From assembly GCF_945859685.1 (NCBI RefSeq), contig NC_079147.1, positions 137,044,645 through 137,108,644 on the forward strand: a stretch of DNA of 64,000 nt. The letters run 5' to 3'. Below the pieces are notes generated by a model, which saw nothing but the letters and a program-made list of their open reading frames with translations, did no database searches and was not told the DNA's origin. The position numbers and the translations under genes are program-made. This DNA comes from Eupeodes corollae. Lineage: Eukaryota > Arthropoda > Insecta > Diptera > Syrphidae. Of this stretch, positions 9,623 to 21,039 are shown in pieces. Numbering within the stretch: position 1 is the first letter of the stretch; each line of letters opens with the position of its first letter.

Positions 9623-11647
9623 TTTAGAGCAAAATGGTTAAAGGCTTTAAATTTAAATGCAGACTGTCTTCAAGCAATGGATTTATCGAAGCTTCGTGCT
9701 TTACTTAGGTTTCATTTTCGCTTGGTCAAATTGTTATCTTGGTCTTATCGCTGGGAGAGAAAGGGAAACTTTTTGTTCAACTTCGCGAAATAGATATGGA
9801 CAAATGTTTAAAAATCCATTGTTGGTTGGATTTAATTTTGTTTTTGTTTTATCCAAATCATTCATAGGGTAGGTGAAAAACTTCTTCTATAGGGTAAATT
9901 TTTATTTTCTCTTTCATTATTTTATTTAAAAATGCAGTGGTATAAATAAACTTAGCTAAGTATAAATAGAAAAAATGTATACAATATTGTCTTGTTTTGA
10001 TTTTTTATTCAAAATACGTATGTATCTTTTTATGTACAATTTTCAAAGCTTAAAAATCACTAAGAGAATTGAAAGCTGCTGAAGTTAGCTTAAACATATC
10101 TTCCTTAATTTAAACCTCTTGAACTTAGTAGACCTGGAATATGAGAAATAAACATTTCGTTAAGTAGAATGGAAAAAGTTAATTTGGAAAGCAGAATTAT
10201 GAAACCAGAATTTCGACAAACTCCATATTTTTTAACCTTTAAAACTTATTAAAAGACGTATTTTTTTTTAATTTTACTATATCTATTCTAACTGAATAGA
10301 AATGAACGGTATTTTTTTTAAGCACTTTTAGTTTCTAACGATTTTCTGTTTCCCAAAAAGAACACTACGGAATCTATACGAAGTCAAAAAATAAACTAAG
10401 AAACGTTACAAATTTGACAAAGTTCACGTGGATCGTATATTCGATTCACCCATTCGATTCCCTTTCACACTGCCTTTGCATTCTGCTATCCATCGGGTGA
10501 ACTACATTATCCCAAACCAATTTGACAGGTACATACGTAAACAGCTGTTCATGTAACAATCAATCTTGAGAATGTTGGATAAATTGATTTGATTCATACA
10601 AAAATTGAATTTAATCAACAGAACTAATTGTTTAATTTGTGTAATTTTTGGAAATGGACAATATTTTAATTTTATTCCAATTTTAAGCAGAGAAATAAAA
10701 GAATCATCAAACAGAGAGTTTCGGAGAAATGCTAGAAAAATTGTTCCTTGGTTGTTGTTCTTTTCCCAAAAATGTTAATAATCTATTATTTCTAAAACCA
10801 AAAAATTAGTTTTTATTTACATTTTGCTAACAACAATTAACAAACCAGACATCAAATGAATAAATCCGCTACATTTCGTATGCGGATTTGAATTGTATAG
10901 AATTAATGCGTTCACGTGAATAGAAGAATACCGCGCAGTATTACCGACGTTAACGACATACACAGATTCACTTCGAATGAATAGCGGAATAATGATTAGT
11001 GAAAATTCAAGAAAAATTCCCCCGATATAGAGCAGAATAGGGCTAAATATCTATGGAGCACCCTATAGATTTAATGCGTCATCTTAAATAAAGAAGTTTG
11101 GGGACAAATATCATAAATACCTAAATAACTGCGGTTTTGATCGTTCTGTATTTATCTCCTAACCACATACATTTTAAAGACAATCACACATTAATGTATT
11201 ATAATAAAAAAATAAATTGATTTGTTGTTTCTTTTGCAGATTAAAATGTATTTTTAAAACATGCAAAAACAATCATTGACCAGCTTTATTCATACTCAAG
11301 TTTAAAAATTCTTTCAGAAAATATTAAAAGTCAAAGATTGCTTTCATACACAAATATTGTAACGGACTATCCAATTTGCGGTTTCAAAAGAATAGGCTGG
11401 AATTTTTTTCAGTTGAAAGTCTGAGGGTCCGGCCACGTAATGAGCGACGAGCGACCGAGCGACGCAAACAAATTAGAACACATGAAATCGTATGGAGCTG
11501 GCCACATATGTATGTAAACCTTAACGACTTAGCTATTTTTAAGCGACAGAGAGATGTCGCATCCAATCGAATCTGTTTTAATTTTTCAGCTGCCCAAAGC
11601 TGCCCAGTGCTATGGCAGGACACCCACAAAGATTACAAAAATAAAAA
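9623..11647. other. Upstream region of LPMO gene A, no further gene seen
   Basis: About 2 kb of AT-rich DNA 5' of gene A. The open frames at 9657-9872 and 11376-11672 lack family resemblance and splice context. A short GC-rich patch at 11428-11468 has overlapping GAGCGACG/GAGCGACC units, and GCGACAGAGAGATGTCGC at about 11542 can form a small hairpin. The promoter of gene A should lie just upstream of 9622, but I cannot pinpoint its core elements. Confidence 0.5.
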
Positions 11648-14428
11648 GAGGCTGGGATGCGACCCACACTGATAACTTCCCATCCCGTCTGTCGATTTGT
11701 CTTGCTTAAAAGTTTGTCTATATGTACTCGTATCAATTTTTACCAAATTTGCGCACTATTTTTTGTAGATTTTATTTTTTTATGAAAACACTGACTGTTG
11801 GATTTTTATATAAAAATTACTGAATATTGAAAACAATATTTTCTGTGAAATAAAATAAGTTTGAATATTTTTAATTTTTGAAAAGCTATTTGAGCCGAAA
11901 GTAAACAAGTTTTAGTATTGTTTTTTTACAGTTTTTTTTAGTCAATTCGATTTTTTTAAAAATTTAACCAAATGTTAAAAACAATATTTCTTATAAGATA
12001 AAATTAGTTTGAAGCCAATATTAAAAATTTTTGAAAAGATATTTTAGTCGAAAATCAATTTTTACCAACTTTTATACATTTTTTTTAGGTTTTTATTTTG
12101 TTTGTAAAAAAAACTTTAAATTCGATTTTTCTAAAAATTTGTCCTACTGTTGAAAACAATATTTCTTATAAAATTAGTTTGAAGCCAATATTTAAATTTT
12201 TTAAAAAGATATTTGAGTCGAAAATAATTTTTTACCAACTTTTGTTAATTTTTTTTCAGTTTTTTTTTTTTTGTAAAAAAACTGTCAATTCGATTTTTTT
12301 CAAAATTTTACTGAATGTTGACAACAAGATTTTTTGAAAGATAAAAGTAAGTAAAAATCAATATCTCAGAGTTTTGAAAAGATATTTGAGTCGAAAATCA
12401 ATTTTTACCAACTTTTATAAATTTTTTTTTAGGTTTTTATTTTTTTGTAAAAAAAACTTTTAATTCGATTTTTCTTAAAATTTGTCTTACTGTTGAAAAC
12501 AATATTTCTTATAAGATAAAATTAGTTTGAAGCCAATATTTAAATTTTTTAAAAAGATATTTGAGTCGAAAATAATTTTTTACCAACTTTTGTTAATTTT
12601 TTTTTCGGTTTTTATTTTTTTGTTAAAAAACTGTCAATTCGATTTTTTTCAAAATTTTACTGAATGTTGACAACAAGATTTTTTGAAAGATAAAAGTAAA
12701 TAAAAATCAATATCTCAGAGTTTTGAAAAGATATTTTAGTCGAAAATCAATTTTTACCAACTTTTATACATTTTTTTTAGGTTTTTATTTTTTTGTAAAA
12801 AAAACTTTAAATTCGATTTTTCTAAAAATTTGTCCTACTGTTGAAAACAATATTTCTTATAAAATTAGTTTGAAGCCAATATTTAAATTTTTTAAAAAGA
12901 TATTTGAGTCGAAAATAATTTTTTACCAACTTTTGTTAATTTTTTTTCAGTTTTTTTTTTTTTTTTGTAAAAAAACTGTCAATTCGATTTTTTTCAAAAT
13001 TTTACTGAATGTTGACAACAAGATTTTTTGAAAGATAAAAGTAAGTAAAAATCAATATCTCAGAGTTTTGAAAAGATATTTGAGTCGAAAATCAATTTTT
13101 ACCAACTTTTATAAATTTTTTTTTAGGTTTTTATTTTTTTGTAAAAAAAAACTTTTAATTCGATTTTTCTTAAAATTTGTCTTACTGTTGAAAACAATAT
13201 TTCTTATAAGATAAAATTAGTTTGAAGCCAATATTTAAATTTTTTAAAAAGATATTTGAGTCGAAAATAATTTTTTACCAACTTTTGTTAATTTTTTTTC
13301 GGTTTTTATTTTTTTGTTAAAAAACTGTCAATTCGATTTTTTTCAAAATTTTACTGAATGTTGACAACAAGATTTTTTGAAAGATAAAAGTAAATAAAAA
13401 TCAATATCTCAGAGTTTTGAAAAGATATTTGAGTCGAAAATCAATTTTTACCAACTTTTATACATTTTTTTAGGTTTTTATTTTTTGTAAAAAAAATTGT
13501 CAATTCGATTTTTCTCAAAATTTGTCCTAATGTTGAAAACAATATTTGTTATAAGAACAAATTAGTAAGAAACTATTATCTCAAAGTGTTTAAAAGATAT
13601 TTGAGTCGAAAATCATTTTTACCAACTTTTGTTAAATTCTTTTTTCGGTTTTTATTTTTTTGTACAAAAACCGTCAATTCGATTTTTTTCAAAATTTTAC
13701 TGAATGTTAACAACAATAGTTTTTAAAAGATAAAAGTATATTAAAGCCAATATCTCAGAGTTTTGAAAAGATATTTGAGTCAAAAATCAATTTTTAGCAA
13801 CTTTTATACTTTTTTTTTTAGGTTTTTAATTTAAAAAAAAAAACTGTCAATTAGATTTTTTTCAAAATTTTATCAGATGTCAAAAACATTATTCGTCGTT
13901 GCACAAAATTGTTTTAGAGATGAAATCATATTTCAGTCGTAAAATTTTGGAGGTTAAAAATTTTGTTTTTAGTTTTTTTGATTTATAAAAAAAACCGTTA
14001 TACTGATTTTTTTTCAAAAATATACCTGTTTTGTATCACGTTACAATATATTATATAAAATTTGATTCAAGTCTCTAGCGTTTTTGGTTCGTAAGATATT
14101 TAGGGTTAACCAAAATTTTCACCTTTTTTTTTAAAATACTACTATGGCAAAAAAAACACCCACGCAATTTTCTTGAGAGCCCTTTCTGCATCTTTCTGCC
14201 TTATTATCTGTATAACAAAATTTATTTGAAGTCGATATCTCTTCTGGTTCTTGAGCTATGGACGACGAAAAAAACGTCGCGAACGTACGGACGTACAAAC
14301 ACACGCACGCACAGACATCTTTCTAAAAATCTTTTATTTCGACTCTAGGGACCTTGAATCGTCGAGAAATGTCAAAATTTTCAATTTGACAAATCGGACC
14401 CATTACAATAACTTCCTATGGGAAGTTA
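11648..14428 (+). mobile_element. Helentron-like element, copy 2 (with higher-order tandem repeats)
   Basis: Same 5' start (GAGGCTGGGATGCG) and same 3' hairpin (CTTCCTATGGGAAGTTAA) as copy 1, with the same conserved 3' block about 330 bp before the end. The interior is a longer array than in copy 1 and alternates two diverged ~173-bp unit types. Length is 2.8 kb. No coding sequence; the low-complexity open frames at 12098 and 12723 are repeat units read in one frame. Confidence 0.55.
12098..13480 (+). repeat. Two copies of a ~692-bp four-unit higher-order repeat
   Basis: Diagnostic variants recur at the same spacing: GTCCTACTG at 12142 and 12833, GTCTTACTG at 12483 and 13179, GTAAGTAAAA at about 12346 and 13041, GTAAATAAAA at about 12693 and 13390. 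The basic ~173-bp units alternate between two types, and the set of four is repeated as a block. Confidence 0.8.
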
Positions 14429-14520
14429 AAAATGTCACCGATAAAGATTGAGACAAAGTTGAAAAGATTTGTAATTGTTCTGGTAAGTTTTTATTAATTT
14501 AATCTTTAATTACAAATTGT

Positions 14521-14790
14521 GTTCTGAGAATCCTCAAGTTATTAAAGAGAGGCCATTACATCCACAAAAATTCACTGTTTGTTATACTCTTTGGCCATAA
14601 CCTCATCGAAAACGACAATGGAACGGCTGTCAATTCGGAGTGTTATGGTCATATGATAACAGACTTTTTTTGCCTGCTATTGAAGAATACGACTTTGAGA
14701 ACTTGTAGTTTCAACAAGACGGTGCCACACAACTCGGGCGAATATGGCTTTATTGAAAGAGGCATATACTGGGCACGTAATTTCACATCC
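14521..14790 (+). pseudogene. Mariner-like (DD37D type) transposase fragment
   Basis: The plus strand reads SENPQVIKERPLHPQKFTV, then after shifts LPAIEEYDFENL and FQQDGATQ. These match, in order, the central part of the mariner-type transposase family whose C-terminal half is seen at 27133-27525. FQQDGAT holds the second catalytic Asp. Stops and frameshifts interrupt it, and both ends are missing. Confidence 0.65.
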
Positions 14791-16390
14791 TGAAGACAAA
14801 TTTTACCAAAATAAAAAAGTTATTTTTTATATTTTCCGGGGTCACTTCAACATTTGTTTTCGTATTATTTAAAACATAGTCGTTCTCGTCGTCGCTTTCT
14901 ACATTAAACGGCGATGTGGAGCTTCCCCGCAAGGTTATTTGCGATGTTTCGGAATCATCTGAATCATCAACATTTTCATTTTTTTGTATTTCCTTTTTCT
15001 TTTGACTGGAACTAACCTCGGCCAAATTACGTTTAATAATTTTAGCTTTTGCTTTTTTATCCTGCTCTTCTTTTTTTATTTTTTTTTGTCTAAGCCTTAG
15101 GTAGATTCTTCGACTAGTTCATGAAGACCTTGGAGCAAGGATGTGGGTAAGAAATCAGAAGCATCATTGGAACGAACAAGCGGATACTGTAAATTTATAT
15201 TAGTCACTGGCGAAGATGAAGAATTTTGTGGTTCTAATACAACAGAATTTGTTTCTGGGTTCGGTGGAATATTGTTCAAAGTATTCGAAGACAAAACGTC
15301 AGTTGGAGCAAAGGATTAGAAAATCCACTTTTAATATTCTTCGCTGTAAAAGATTCTAAAAATGCCAATTTAACGAGTTTGGGCATAGTGTATTTGGTAA
15401 TGGTTTTTCCTGGCTTCATAATGTACCAGTTATTAAACATTATTTTTAACTTAGACTTAAACGGCCCAAAAATCCCAACATCCAAAGGCTATAGGCGATG
15501 GCTTGTGTGTGAAGGAAAAGTCAAAAAAGTCATACCATTATCTCGAGCAAACATGGCTTTCATGATTATCGCATAGCAATAGGATCGGATGTTCTTTCGA
15601 GCTAAGCGTGTGCTTTTGAATTAGTTTTAGCACACTATCAAATATATCTGAATTTATCCATCCACTCCTGTTCGAAACCCCGATGCTTCCTTCGGGTGAG
15701 CCATCGAGGAAATGACCTTTGTAATGCACACGTGGGAATACGAATAGTGGGGGGATTATGTTTCCGCTTGCAGAAATAATCGCACCAAAAGGTTACGAGT
15801 TCGTCCCTCTCAGCGGATATAATCTGCCCTTGTCTTTAAGTTTTTGGTGCCAAAACTTTGGGTGTTTCCAGGACAGTTGACACCCCTGTCTCGTCATTGT
15901 TGAAAATTCTGTTAAGGAAAATTATGTCGTTCAATAACGTCAGCCAAGTTCTTATAAAACTCTGCAATAGCCGTTTTGGTAAATTCGAATGAACTTGCAT
16001 GTGTTCTCAGGCTTCCACAAGCTAAGATTAGGATTCCGTTCTCTATATTTGCGTAACCAATCTACCCAGCCATTTGGTTGTCATACGATTTCGTTGGGTA
16101 TTTCAAATTTAAAGCTTTTGCAAATACAAATGCGAGTTTCCGAATTTGTTGCGTTGTGACTCCGTAATGCATTTTGCAGCAATTAATAATATACCCATTT
16201 AACTGCTCTTCTTCCTGCAATGAAAATACTTGAAGGCTTGTAAACTTGGAGTGAACATTTCGTGCAGGTTTATCATCAGAAAGGGCTTTTCTATATTTCT
16301 GCACTCTGCTTTGCAATGTTGATTTTTGCAGCTTTTCTAAAAGACAAAGTCCTTTCCACTACTGTCCTTTCGTCAACTGCTAATTAAAGG
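14783..16390 (-). pseudogene. Pogo/Tigger transposase with CENP-B-like DNA-binding region and DDE_1 nuclease (broken)
   Basis: Pieces in order on the minus strand: a CENP-B-type helix-turn-helix (SLQEEEQLNGYIINCCKMHY and QQIRKLAFVFAKALNLKYP at 16062-16240), a link with WLRKYRERNPNLSLWKPE, NNDETGVST with the first catalytic Asp near 15880, then GHFLDGSPEGSIGVSNRSGW and ILLLCDNHESHV with the second catalytic Asp (15538-15729), followed by VGIFGPFKSKLK and a Ser/Asp-rich acidic tail to 14783. Several frameshifts and stops separate the pieces. Pogo transposases cut and paste DNA at TA sites; this copy cannot encode one. Confidence 0.75.
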
Positions 16391-16610
16391 GATGCCTCTT
16401 CAACTCCTTCGTTTCGTGCACCTTTCTTCTAATATATTCGCACCATGATTCTGAGAGAAATTATTATTTATATAAAATATCAACCTCAATTTACTATAGA
16501 ATGCGAAAGTCTAATTTTAGATTGTAACCTGCGCAAGAAAATTAAATTGGGAGCATTCGTACGCGTACGAATGTGCCCCATTTTTGACTGTACGAATGTT
16601 CCCCAAGCTG
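14791..16610 (-). mobile_element. Pogo/Tigger-type DNA transposon, one end preserved
   Basis: The 5' end on the minus strand is CAGCTTGGGGAACATTCGTA (16610 inward), followed outside by TA; a CAG start and TA target are typical for pogo/Tigger elements. The coding remnant follows in the expected direction. The opposite end near 14790 abuts a mariner fragment and shows no matching inverted repeat, so it appears truncated. Confidence 0.65.
16554..16610. repeat. Terminal sequence of the pogo-type element with a 20-bp perfect palindrome
   Basis: CATTCGTACGCGTACGAATG at 16554-16573 equals its own complement. The half-site ACGAATGT followed by CCCC occurs in the palindrome's right half and again at 16593-16604, next to the element end. 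Repeated half-sites suggest transposase-binding sites. Confidence 0.6.
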
Positions 16611-16719
16611 TACACAATACACAAAAAACGATTTCTCAAAAACTGGAATGAGATTTTAGAAAATTCTTAGTAGTTTAAGAAATATAAGGTTATCAAATCA
16701 ATTTAAAAGCCACATTAAA

Positions 16720-17360
16720 ACATAGTTGCTAGAGCGCACAATAGTTTGATATACACCTTTACTGGGTGCCGGGCCATAGAGACATTCTGGGTAACTGGCA
16801 GATGAACGCGACAGGAACGGCACAGTGCAGCCCATCCTATCACGTTTGGCACATACTGGCATACCAATAGACTGTTGATAATGCAAGACGCTATAAAGAA
16901 GGCAAACATACACGTGTCAGGTCACAAGAAACATCTGGCCAACACTAGATTTCAAGCGATAAAAGTGCTTGCTATCTCTAAGCAGATCGCATATAAGCTC
17001 GATAATAGTTGTCATAACCGGCCACTGTCTAATGGGAAAGGACGACACGCGGCTAGGTGTATTCTCAAATGACTTTTACAGAAGCTGTATGGACGAGGAA
17101 GAGGAGGACACAGTTCTTCGTCTTTTCTGCACATGCCCTCTTTTAGCTCAAAAACGCAAGAATTACCTAAGAGAATTCTTCTTTAACGATCTAAATGATC
17201 TAAATCACATCAGCATAATCAGCCTCTCACGTTTCGTATGAACTCAAACTGGTTCCATTGAGCTTGGGAGGAAGCCTCAAGTTTCATGTGGTATCACAAT
17301 GGGTCATTAAACTGGCCGATTCCATCATGGACAGCCACTTAACCTAACTTCACCTCTAAA
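16720..17360 (+). pseudogene. 3' end of a LINE of the RNase H-bearing family seen at 53839-56603
   Basis: The plus strand carries, with frameshifts, the end of an RNase H domain, then SLSRSHISSIIVVITGHCLM and a Cys-rich tail (FYRSCMDEEEEDTVLRLFCT, KRKNYLREFFFNDLNDLNHI) that is nearly the same as at 53951-54250 on the other strand. It ends with the family's 3' untranslated region and a CTTAACCTAACTTCACC tail. Everything 5' of the RNase H is missing, as in a 5'-truncated insertion. Confidence 0.8.
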
Positions 17361-17877
17361 GCGCACATTGGGAAGAAGATATTGGTGCACTTTGGGTTCG
17401 AATTCCTGAATATTGCAATGCCCGAGAACGGATATCCGGGCTTGGCATACTGTTGACCATTCCTAGAAGCTCAGGTATTAAAGTTGAACTGTTTAAGAGA
17501 AGAAACGCAGCTGGCTATTCTTCTAAAGCATAAACCGTGAGACAAGAAACTGTACGACGATGCTAAAGCAACTTATATAATAATAATGTCTAAGTGGCTC
17601 AAGTAAATTGCAGGAGCACCAGCCCAAAGATGGGATCAATCATTGAAAGGGTTTTGAAAGCATTTGAAAGCCATTGTTTAAACAATGCGGTTGAGGTCGG
17701 TATTTAATGAGCTTATCATATTTTGTCGTTGCAGTTCCACAACCGAAGAAGAAGGATGTGAGTATGAAAACGAATATACAAACCTAAGAGTACTTTGTTC
17801 CAAAGTTGTAAAGGTTCCAAAGTCAGGATTACTCTAACATTTTTATAAAATATGCATAAAGAAATAGATATATTTTC
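17361..17877. other. Unassigned sequence between LINE end and repeat fragment
   Basis: About 500 bp of mixed composition, less AT-rich than its surroundings. It may be an old element; I recognise no protein motif and no RNA gene. Confidence 0.4.
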
Positions 17878-18228
17878 AACTTCCTAATCCTTCGAATTTT
17901 CGAATTTAAAATTTGGACCCTTCCCGAAGTTATTTCAATAAACCGATCTTGTGTGGGCATGTGTACGTATGAAGGTACGGTCCCAATACTTTTTTTCGCC
18001 TTTCAGAATAAAGAATTGACATTGAATTCAAAATTGTTTCTTTTAATGAAATCTTATAAAAGTTTGATAAAATTTCAAGAGAAATCGAACTTATTTTTTT
18101 TTAAGAAGTATTAATCTATAAAAATACCACTGCATAAATTGTCACATTTGAATGTCCCTTCTGTTAACAGTTTGGCTAAGGACACAATAGGAAGTTACCA
18201 GTGTGGGTGGCATCCCAATATTAAGCAG
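17878..18228 (-). mobile_element. Degraded Helentron-like element fragment (reverse orientation)
   Basis: At 17878-18010 there are decayed versions of the family 3' block (CAACTTCC, AAATTTGGACCC, ACGTATGAAGGTACGG), and the fragment ends at about 18228 with GGAAGTTACCAGTGTGGGTG, a diverged complement of the 5' end. The interior array is gone. Confidence 0.5.
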
Positions 18229-18248
18229 CATTTCAATTTTTGAACTCG

Positions 18249-18254
18249 TTTATT
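18249..18254 (-). promoter_or_regulatory. Polyadenylation signal of LPMO gene B
   Basis: AATAAA on the minus strand, about 83 bases after the gene B stop codon, similar in position to the signal of gene A. Confidence 0.5.
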
Positions 18255-18336
18255 AAACATAAATGGTGATCATATAATACAAATATACATAAGTATGTAC
18301 TTTTTCAAAACACACATTTGAATCCAACATTAAAGT

Positions 18337-19285
18337 CTAAGCCTCACCAGCAGGCTTAACTGGTGAACCTTCGACAGGCTCAGTTAGTGCATCATCAACA
18401 GGCTCAACTGGTAGTGCATCATTGATATTTCCAACTATTGGAGCATCGTCAACATCTTCCACAGAATTTAAAATTGTGTCTGAAAGTTCCACTGACACAG
18501 CTGAGTTTCGTGAACGTGGTGCAATTATACTTATATCAGAGCAACCTTTAAAGTTCTCCTGCGGTCCACAACCCGTAGCACCACTGCCATCTTCGCAATA
18601 ACCCCAATTATTACCTAATATTAAAATTATTGTTATATATTTTAAACTTTCATCAAGTCCTTACAAACAACATATAAATTACCTGCTTGATAGCTCCATC
18701 TCAAAACACAGTGCTTACAATTTAATCCTGGGGGAAGAATTATTGTTGCATTTACCCATCCGGTCTTACTACCAATATACAACTTATCACTGCGATCAGC
18801 CAAGAGAACGCGATTTTTGTTAAAACAAGCCTCAGATTCTTCACCAAACTCGTCCAAGTTGCAAATATTGAAGTAGAAGAAACCCAAGTGGTTTGCCGTG
18901 ATTCGTATGCCCAAATCGGCCTGGAATTGATTAACGTAGCGTTTGGTAATTATTCCCTGTCCATAGGTTCCACCCAGTTCATTGGGACGAGGTGTTGGTT
19001 TACTGTAATCATCTCCACACAATCCACATTTACCACCATTTCTACCCCACATTACCTGAAAAATAAAGCTCATGAGGGAAAATAAAAATCCATTGCAAAA
19101 CTTACACTGAATCCTCCACAAAAGAGCCCGTTATCATCGTAATTGGCCCGGGCTGATGAATCAACTCGCCATCTAGATGAACGACTAACAGGATCTAAAA
19201 GCATTCCATGACCAATTACTTTGGTACAGAAAATACTAAGGACAGCAATAAGCGTTGCGATAGGATAAAATTCATGTTTAAACAT
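18337..19285 (-). CDS. Secreted copper lytic polysaccharide monooxygenase, AA15 / Chitin_bind_3 family (LPMO gene B, three exons)
   Basis: Exons are 19285-19106, 19055-18683 and 18614-18337, with introns of 50 bp (phase 0) and 68 bp (phase 1). The product is 276 residues. I chose the ATG at 19285 over an upstream one at 19408 because it places a clean signal peptide (residues 1-25) directly before HGMLLDPVSRSSRW, whose His26 must become the N-terminus to bind copper. His116 (mature 91) lies in ITANHLGFFYFNICN. CGLCGDDY, CKHC and GCGPQENFKGCSDISI are conserved with gene A. Exon 2 has exactly the same length in both genes. The tail of about 60 residues is acidic and has degenerate VEPVDDAL/TEPVEGS repeats, unlike the tail of gene A. 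Expected role is oxidative chitin cleavage outside the cell. Confidence 0.93.
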
Positions 19286-19689
19286 ATTATAATATAATCT
19301 TATTGAACAACTTTTTGCGGTTCTTGAACTTTTTAAGCTTGAAATGATAAGATCGACACGATACGATTGATGATGGTTGCACTGCATAGCCATGACTTTT
19401 ATACACAATCAGAACTAAAGAAATATTTATGCGTTTATTTGTTGATTCATCAATTAAAGGTCTTATCATGGCTAAGGCAGAGATCTAATTTTGTTTTTAT
19501 TTGATATTTGCTGTCATCAAATTTATGATATGTCTATTTCCTCTTTAATGAAGTTTACATTTAGTTCTTCGAAAATAAAAATTTACTAACAATATAACGG
19601 TCATAATCAGAGAATGTAAAGAGTATTATCCGGTATGAGTGTAGTTTGTTGTTTTCAAAGCAATTTCTTAATAATATTAACAAGTATTT

Positions 19690-19938
19690 TTTTAGACGAG
19701 TGGTTTTTTAAATCTGGCAATACTTTTTTCGGAGTTGAGTTTTTTGACAGCTGTCAATTACGTTATGTTCAATTTGTTTTTGCCATTTCATAATGAAAAG
19801 ATCTACTAACGAACAAAGTTTGCATGTCGTACACATTTATTTTCAAAATAATGATTCGGTGTACTTGACGCATCAATACTTGGAAAAGAACATTCGGCGA
19901 ATGTCAGAATCGGTATGCATTTGCCCGAAATCATTCTC
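19690..19938 (+). pseudogene. Possible N-terminal fragment of a mariner-like transposase
   Basis: A start-like region with AGTGGTTTTTTAAATCTGGC resembles the end of the mariner-like element at 27030. It is followed by a reading RSTNEQSLHVVHIYFQNN and YLTHQYLEKNIRRMSE, which looks like the first helices of this transposase type. It is cut off by Helentron-like copy 3. The match is short. Confidence 0.35.
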
Positions 19939-19944
19939 AAAAAA

Positions 19945-20898
19945 GAGGCTGGGATGCGACCCACACTGATAACTTCCCATCCCATCTGTCGATTTGTCTT
20001 GCTTAAAAGTTTGTCTACATGTAATAGTATCAATTTTACCAAATTTGCGTACTATTTTTTGTAGATTTTATTTTTTATGAAAAAACGGACTGTTGGATTT
20101 CTATATAAAAATTTTTATATAAAAATCATTGAATATTGAAAACAATATTTTCTGTAAAATAAATAAGTTTGAAGCCAATATCTAAAATTTTTGAAAAGAT
20201 ATTTGAGTCGAAAATCAATTTTTACCAACTTTTATACATTTTTGTAGGTTTTTATTTTTTGTAAAAAAACTGTCAATTCGATTTTTCTCAAAATTTTACC
20301 GAATGTTGAAAACAATATTTCTTATAAAATTAAATTAATTTGAAGCCAATATTTCAAAGTTTTGAAAAGATATTTGAGCCGAAAATCAATTTTTACCAAC
20401 TTTTATTAATTTTTTTTCGGTTTTTAATTTTTTTGTAAAAAAACTGTCAATTCGATTGTATTCAAAATTTTATCAGATTTCAAAAACATTGTTCTCCGTT
20501 GCTTCAAATTGTTTTGGAGATGAAATTTTTTTCAAGTCTCTAACGTTTTTGGTTCATAAGATATTTAGGGTTAACCAAAATTTTCACCTTTTTTTTAAAC
20601 TGCTATGGTAAAAAAACCACCCACGCAATTTTCTTGAGAGCTCTTTCTGCATCTTTCTGCCTTATTATCTGTATAACAAAATTTATTTGGATTCGATATC
20701 TCTTCTGGTTCTTGAGCTATGGACAACGAAAAAAACGTCGCGAACGTACGGACGTACGAACGTACGTACACACGCACGCACAGACATCTTTCTAAAAATC
20801 TTTTATTTCGACTATATTGACCTTGAAACGTCGAGAAATGTCAAAATTTTCAATTTGACAAATCGGACCCATTACAATAACTTCCTATGGGAAGTTAA
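19945..20898 (+). mobile_element. Helentron-like element, copy 3 (short form)
   Basis: Complete at both ends (GAGGCTGGGATGCG start, CTTCCTATGGGAAGTTAAT end) but with only about two internal tandem units, giving 0.95 kb. The CGTACG microsatellite has only one or two units. This copy shows the minimal form of the family. Confidence 0.55.
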
Positions 20899-21039
20899 TA
20901 ATAATGGCAATAACTTATCTTTGTTATAAAGCTGAGGTCTTCAACATAACATTACATTTTTTGTTGGTATCTTTATTGATCTTTTCATATATTACAATTG
21001 TGTTAAATTAAACTTATAATTAAATATTAAATGATGAAG

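Noticed and set aside
9657..9872. 71-codon plus-strand frame upstream of gene A
   Set aside because: No family resemblance, no splice or polyadenylation context, and it lies in the 5' flank of the opposite-strand gene.
11376..11672. 98-codon plus-strand frame next to Helentron-like copy 2
   Set aside because: Runs into the repeat end, is rich in Arg from the GAGCGAC patch and has an equally long frame on the other strand.
12098..13031. Two near-identical Phe/Lys-rich open frames (12098-12337 and 12723-13031)
   Set aside because: They are the same AT-rich tandem unit read twice; the identity reflects the higher-order repeat, not a gene.
19287..19469. Upstream start for LPMO gene B at 19408
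   Set aside because: It would put more than 40 residues before the signal peptide and prevent exposure of the catalytic N-terminal His; the ATG at 19285 gives a standard signal peptide.
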